Below are positions 58,464-64,000 of a stretch of DNA of 64,000 nt, piece after piece. The position numbers were made by a program, and so were the translations under genes. The notes below the pieces were generated by a model. It did not search any database, had not been told where the DNA came from, and was given only the letters and a program-made list of their open reading frames with translations. Source of the stretch: JANQRZ01 sp965214485 (lineage in GTDB: Bacteria; Bacteroidota; Rhodothermia; Rhodothermales; JANQRZ01). Numbering within the stretch: the first letter of the stretch is position 1; the number at the start of each line of letters is the position of its first letter. The stretch covers positions 124,001 to 188,000 of the forward strand of contig CBDCBW010000017.1 in the NCBI GenBank assembly GCA_965214485.1, written 5' to 3'.

Positions 58464-61400
58464 ATGTCTACTGCAATGACTACTCGATTCACGACTCCGC
58501 GCACCGTTCTGCCGATGCTGCTGCTGGCCGCACTGACCGCCGTGCCGGTCGCAGCCCAGAACCCCGTCCTTTCTCTCGCGGTCGATGATCCGACGCCGGA
58601 CGTGGGTGAGTTCGTCACGTTCACCGTCGAAGCCCAGCGCGACGGGGGGAACGTCAACAACGTCGAAGTGACGAGCCTGCTTCCGGCAGGGCTGGTCTAC
58701 GACTCCTACACGGCGTCGCAGGGCACCTACTCGCCGGGCAGTGGACTGTGGGACATCGGGCGGGTCAACGGCAACGGTGTGCGGCAGTTGACGATCACCG
58801 CGCAGGCCGTGTCGGCGGGGACGTTCACGCTCGATGCCGATGGCACCAACCCCGGCGGCGGGGACCACGCCGAGGCGTCGATCACGGTTGGCGCGGGCCA
58901 GGCCCCGATCTCGCTGGCGCAGTCGTTCGAAGGCACGGTGGGCTACGTCGGCGTGGGCGGCACCTTCCGCACGGCGAACAACGAGACCGACGCCTGCGCG
59001 GTCGGAGCGGCGTCGACCGTCACGCTGTCGGGCATCCCGAGCGGGGCGACGGTGCGCGGAGCCTACCTCTACTGGGCAGGCTCCGGCGACCTCGACGCCG
59101 ACGTCACCTTCGACGGTACGAGCCTCACCGCCGACCGGACCTTCGGCGACGAGTTCGAAATCACGGGGGGAACGTCGCCGTCACGGTTCCGCTTCTTTCA
59201 GGGGTTCGAGGACGTGACCGCCGCCGTGCAGGCGAAGGCCGACCCAAACACTACCTACACGCTCGACGCCTTCGACTCGGAGAGCGCAGACGTGACGGCG
59301 ACCGACCCCGAGGAGCTCTACTGCACCTACCAAGCCGTGCTGAAGTCGTGGGGTCTCGTCGTCGTTTATGACGACCCGGTTGCACCGCGCCGCCGCCTCA
59401 ACGTTTACGACGGCTTCGCCGTGACGCGGGAAGGGAGCGTCGACGCGACCATCACCAGCTTCGAGACGCCGCTCGCCAACGTCTCCGCCGCGAGCGTCCT
59501 CAGCTTCGAGGGCGATCCCCGTGACGACGGCACGAACGAGCGGCTCACCCTGGCCCCGGCCGGTGGCTCGGCCGCCGTGCTCGATGAGGACGATCCGTTC
59601 AGCTCGGCCAGCCGACGTTTCGACGGGGTCGAAAGCGACAGCACCTTCGGGGTAGACTTCGACACCTACGACCTCTCCGCCGCGCTGCCCGCCGGGACGA
59701 CCGAGGCCACGCTCACCGTCGGGGCCGGGCTGGACCTGGTGATCCTCAGCGCCACCGTGCTTTCGGTGCAGACCTCGGTGGTGGACCTCGACCTTGCGAT
59801 GACGGTGGACGATCCTGCCCCCGAAGCCGGGGAGACCGTGTTGTTTCTGCTGACGGTAACGAACCGGAGCGCGGACACCGCGGCCGGCGTGCAGGTGGCC
59901 GACTACCTCGGCCTCACCTCCTCACTCTTCGAGGTCGTGGCGATCACACCGAGCCGGGGCAGCTTCGCCGATAGCCTCTGGACTGTCGGCACGCTCGAAG
60001 GTGGGGAGAGCGCAGGGCTGGCCGTCGAGGTCAGGCTGGTCGCCGACAACGTGGCGTTCACGAATCTCGCCGAGATCGCCCACGTGGACCAGCCCGACAT
60101 CGACTCGACGCCGTACAACGGCGACACGGCGGAGGACGACTACGCCTCGGCTACGGCTACGACCGGCGGCTCGTCCTCCGGCGGCGAGGGCGGGCTGGAG
60201 TCCAACGGCACGATGGCGCAGACCCTCGCGAATGTGCTCTACGGCCGGCGCGTCACCGAGGCCGAGGTGCTGGGCCGGGGCGAGTCGCTCGCGCCGCCGC
60301 GCTTCGCACCGGCTGGGGCTGCTTCCCGCTCGGCGGACCTCCGCAGCATCTTCCCCGAAGAGGGACCCGCCGGGAGCATCCCCTTCGAGGTCTCGCCCGG
60401 CGATCTGCTGCCCGTCACGAATGCCCGTGCCGTCCTCGCCGCGGACTACCACCGGGCCGTGGACAACCGGCGCACCGCCGTCCTCTTCGCCACCACCACC
60501 GCCCCCGGCGAGGTCTACGAGCACACGAAGGTCGTCTGCGACCGGCTGCGCGGAGCCGTGCTCGAAGGGATCGAGCGGGTCGATATCCTCGGCCATCCGT
60601 TCGTGCTCGCGCAGCTTCGCTACCCGAACGGCTCGGTCGACTACGCCGTCAGCTTCGTCGCCTACCCGACCGGCACGGGGTATGCCGTGGACAGCCGCTT
60701 CCTCCTGAGCGACTACGCGCCCGAAGGGATCGACGAGGTGGTGAACGTGCAGGCGTGGAGCGTATCCCGAGACTACACCGTAGACCTCGTCGAGCGCGTG
60801 CTGACCGGGCTGAACGGCGAGGTCGTCTACCGCAACACCCACGCCGCCGCGCCGACGCTGCCGAGCGTGTTCGTCCGCCGCGCCGAGTACGCCAACGGCC
60901 GCCTCGCGGTGGAGCTGAACAACGGGGCCGCCGCCGAGCGCATCCGGCTCAGCGGCGGTACCCTCGCCCGCGTCGAAGGTGGCGAGCGGACGCGCTTCGA
61001 GGAGACCCTCGACCTGGAGGAGTCCGAAGGCCCCGTCGTCACGACGACCTTCGAGACCGGGCCGGTCTTCGACGTGGCGTTCTTCGTCGAGACCGACGTG
61101 GCCGGGGCCGATCTGCTCTACCTCGCCGACGGCGCGTGGGGCTGGGCGGCGGCTCCCGGCGGAGCCTCGGTCGATGCCTTCGAGGTGCGGCCCGACGAGC
61201 GCCCGGCGACGGACAGCGCGGTGCGCCGCGTCGAGCGCCCCGCGCGGATCGAGGGGACCGTCGAGACGTGGGCGACGCTCTTCCGCTACCTCCGCCCCGG
61301 CGGCAGCCCGGTCGATCTCACGGGGTACGAGTGGGTCGAGTTCGTCGCCTCGGGCCGGGGCGAGGTGCAGATGCTGCTCGAAAAAGCGAGCATCCGAACC

Positions 61401-61889
61401 TCGGACCACTTCGGGCACCGGTTCACGCTCTCGCCGGAGCCGCGCCGCATCCGCATCCCCTTCGCCGACCTCCGCCGCGCCGGTAGCACCGACGCCTTTA
61501 CGGGCGAGGACGCGGTGGTGCTCTCGTTCTTCGTGTGGGGCGATCAGGTAGCCGTCCGTCCGTTCGCCTTTGAGGTCTCGGACGTGGCCTTCGGGAAGGG
61601 GAGCGCGAGCGACGGCGCACTGCCCACCGCGCCGATGCTGGCAGCCGCGTACCCCAACCCCTTCTCCGACGAGACGACGATCGGCTTCGAGCTACCCGAG
61701 GCGCAGGCGGTGACGCTGGCGGTCTACGATATGCTGGGCCGCCGCGTGGCCGTGCTGGCCTCAGGCGAGCACGCCGCGGGCTACCACGCCGTTCGCCTCG
61801 ACGGGCGCGGCCTTGCCGCGGGTGTTTATCTCTACCGGCTGACGCTGCCCGGTTACAGCCGGACCCATAGAATGACCTACATGCATTAA
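58464..61889 (+). CDS. Large surface protein with DUF11-like domains and T9SS sorting domain
   Basis: ATG 58464 gives 1141 residues; an upstream open frame is only high-GC noise. A signal peptide (VLPMLLLAALTAVPVAAQ) is followed by a first DUF11-like domain (LSLAVDDPTPDVGEFVTFTVEAQRDGGNVNNVEVTSLLPAGL). A fibre/adhesin-like domain (SGIPSGATVRGAYLYWAGSGDLDADVTFDG) and a second DUF11 (LAMTVDDPAPEAGETVLFLLTVTNRSADTAAGVQVADYLG) come next. Late there is a carbohydrate-binding-like jelly roll (VETWATLFRYLRPGGSPVDLTGYEWVEFVASG). T9SS tail: YPNPFSDETTIGFELPEAQAVTLAVYDMLGRRVAVL..LAAGVYLYRL. It could hold polysaccharide at the surface. It is 17 bases after the membrane gene. Confidence 0.85.
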   Translation: MSTAMTTRFTTPRTVLPMLLLAALTAVPVAAQNPVLSLAVDDPTPDVGEFVTFTVEAQRDGGNVNNVEVTSLLPAGLVYDSYTASQGTYSPGSGLWDIGRVNGNGVRQLTITAQAVSAGTFTLDADGTNPGGGDHAEASITVGAGQAPISLAQSFEGTVGYVGVGGTFRTANNETDACAVGAASTVTLSGIPSGATVRGAYLYWAGSGDLDADVTFDGTSLTADRTFGDEFEITGGTSPSRFRFFQGFEDVTAAVQAKADPNTTYTLDAFDSESADVTATDPEELYCTYQAVLKSWGLVVVYDDPVAPRRRLNVYDGFAVTREGSVDATITSFETPLANVSAASVLSFEGDPRDDGTNERLTLAPAGGSAAVLDEDDPFSSASRRFDGVESDSTFGVDFDTYDLSAALPAGTTEATLTVGAGLDLVILSATVLSVQTSVVDLDLAMTVDDPAPEAGETVLFLLTVTNRSADTAAGVQVADYLGLTSSLFEVVAITPSRGSFADSLWTVGTLEGGESAGLAVEVRLVADNVAFTNLAEIAHVDQPDIDSTPYNGDTAEDDYASATATTGGSSSGGEGGLESNGTMAQTLANVLYGRRVTEAEVLGRGESLAPPRFAPAGAASRSADLRSIFPEEGPAGSIPFEVSPGDLLPVTNARAVLAADYHRAVDNRRTAVLFATTTAPGEVYEHTKVVCDRLRGAVLEGIERVDILGHPFVLAQLRYPNGSVDYAVSFVAYPTGTGYAVDSRFLLSDYAPEGIDEVVNVQAWSVSRDYTVDLVERVLTGLNGEVVYRNTHAAAPTLPSVFVRRAEYANGRLAVELNNGAAAERIRLSGGTLARVEGGERTRFEETLDLEESEGPVVTTTFETGPVFDVAFFVETDVAGADLLYLADGAWGWAAAPGGASVDAFEVRPDERPATDSAVRRVERPARIEGTVETWATLFRYLRPGGSPVDLTGYEWVEFVASGRGEVQMLLEKASIRTSDHFGHRFTLSPEPRRIRIPFADLRRAGSTDAFTGEDAVVLSFFVWGDQVAVRPFAFEVSDVAFGKGSASDGALPTAPMLAAAYPNPFSDETTIGFELPEAQAVTLAVYDMLGRRVAVLASGEHAAGYHAVRLDGRGLAAGVYLYRLTLPGYSRTHRMTYMH

Positions 61890-61915
61890 GTCTGATCGCC
61901 GGAAAGCCGATATTC

Positions 61916-61963
61916 GGGAGGCCGAAACCGCCCCGCACGCGAGTGGGTGGTTCCGGCTTTCCC
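61916..61963 (+). terminator. Hairpin after the DUF11 surface protein
   Basis: GGGA and GCCGAAACC on the left (61916-61929) pair with GGTTCCGGC and TCCC on the right (61949-61963), with one mismatch and a small bulge. It lies 27 bases after the stop and 20 before the next ATG. No T-run, so moderate support only. Confidence 0.4.
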
Positions 61964-61982
61964 GCTACCGACCGCCAGGCGT

Positions 61983-64000
<2,018 letters not shown>

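Overview
The window is a contiguous, very GC-rich chromosomal segment of a Bacteroidota-type bacterium. The best fit is the Rhodothermia (the Salinibacter / Rhodothermus / Rubricoccus side). The reasons are several proteins with C-terminal type IX secretion (T9SS) sorting domains, DUF2911 and DUF6503-like proteins, many GTG/TTG starts with weak Shine-Dalgarno sequences, and high GC. This placement is an inference from gene families; no rRNA operon is present.

Left part (1-30300) is mostly housekeeping. It holds a truncated DUF481 outer-membrane protein, an MscS channel, folD, asd with a GNAT enzyme, DUF2911 and DUF6503-like proteins, thiL, a flavin reductase, the heat-shock genes hrcA-grpE-dnaJ, a YpfJ-type metallopeptidase, a TerB-like protein, a class III CoA transferase and a ParA ATPase. 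Then come rplU/rpmA, a FAH-family hydrolase, nnrD, a three-gene partner-switching module (STAS, HATPase, receiver-PP2C phosphatase), the LPS-export genes lptC-lptA-lptB, an FHA protein, uspA with a NodU/CmcH-type carbamoyltransferase, ispD, ispF and a DedA protein.

Middle part (30369-44474) is the classical information-processing block: tRNA-Thr(TGT), tRNA-Tyr, tRNA-Gly, tRNA-Thr(GGT), tuf, tRNA-Trp, secE, nusG, rplK, rplA, rplJ, rplL, rpoB, rpoC. A similar, covarying RNA hairpin precedes both rplK and rplA.

Right part (44546-64000) is accessory. Directly after rpoC sits a secreted beta-propeller-like protein. It is followed by a second, diverged copy of the rpoC 3' end (46522-46690), so this gene is bracketed by two rpoC tails. 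Beyond is a leftward operon of three T9SS cargo proteins led by a subtilisin-like peptidase. The natural start of that peptidase is separated from its reading frame by a run of exactly ten C, which looks like a phase-variation switch (or a homopolymer error). A rightward polysaccharide-type locus follows: membrane GT2 synthase, bactofilin-like protein, UDP-GlcNAc 2-epimerase, YaiO-like barrel, polytopic membrane protein and a large DUF11/T9SS surface protein. Upstream of the epimerase are CGTCGAA motifs repeated at 21-bp spacing. The window ends inside a GAF/PAS sensor histidine kinase.

Genome-scale texture: several dispersed palindromic repeats (748-865, 1933-2056, 5352-5371, 15442-15561, 40047-40075), one 160-bp TA-flanked MITE-like element next to ispD, two gene remnants besides the rpoC tail, and many short 12-18 bp perfect tandem duplications, one of which exactly explains the frameshift in a dehydrogenase pseudogene.
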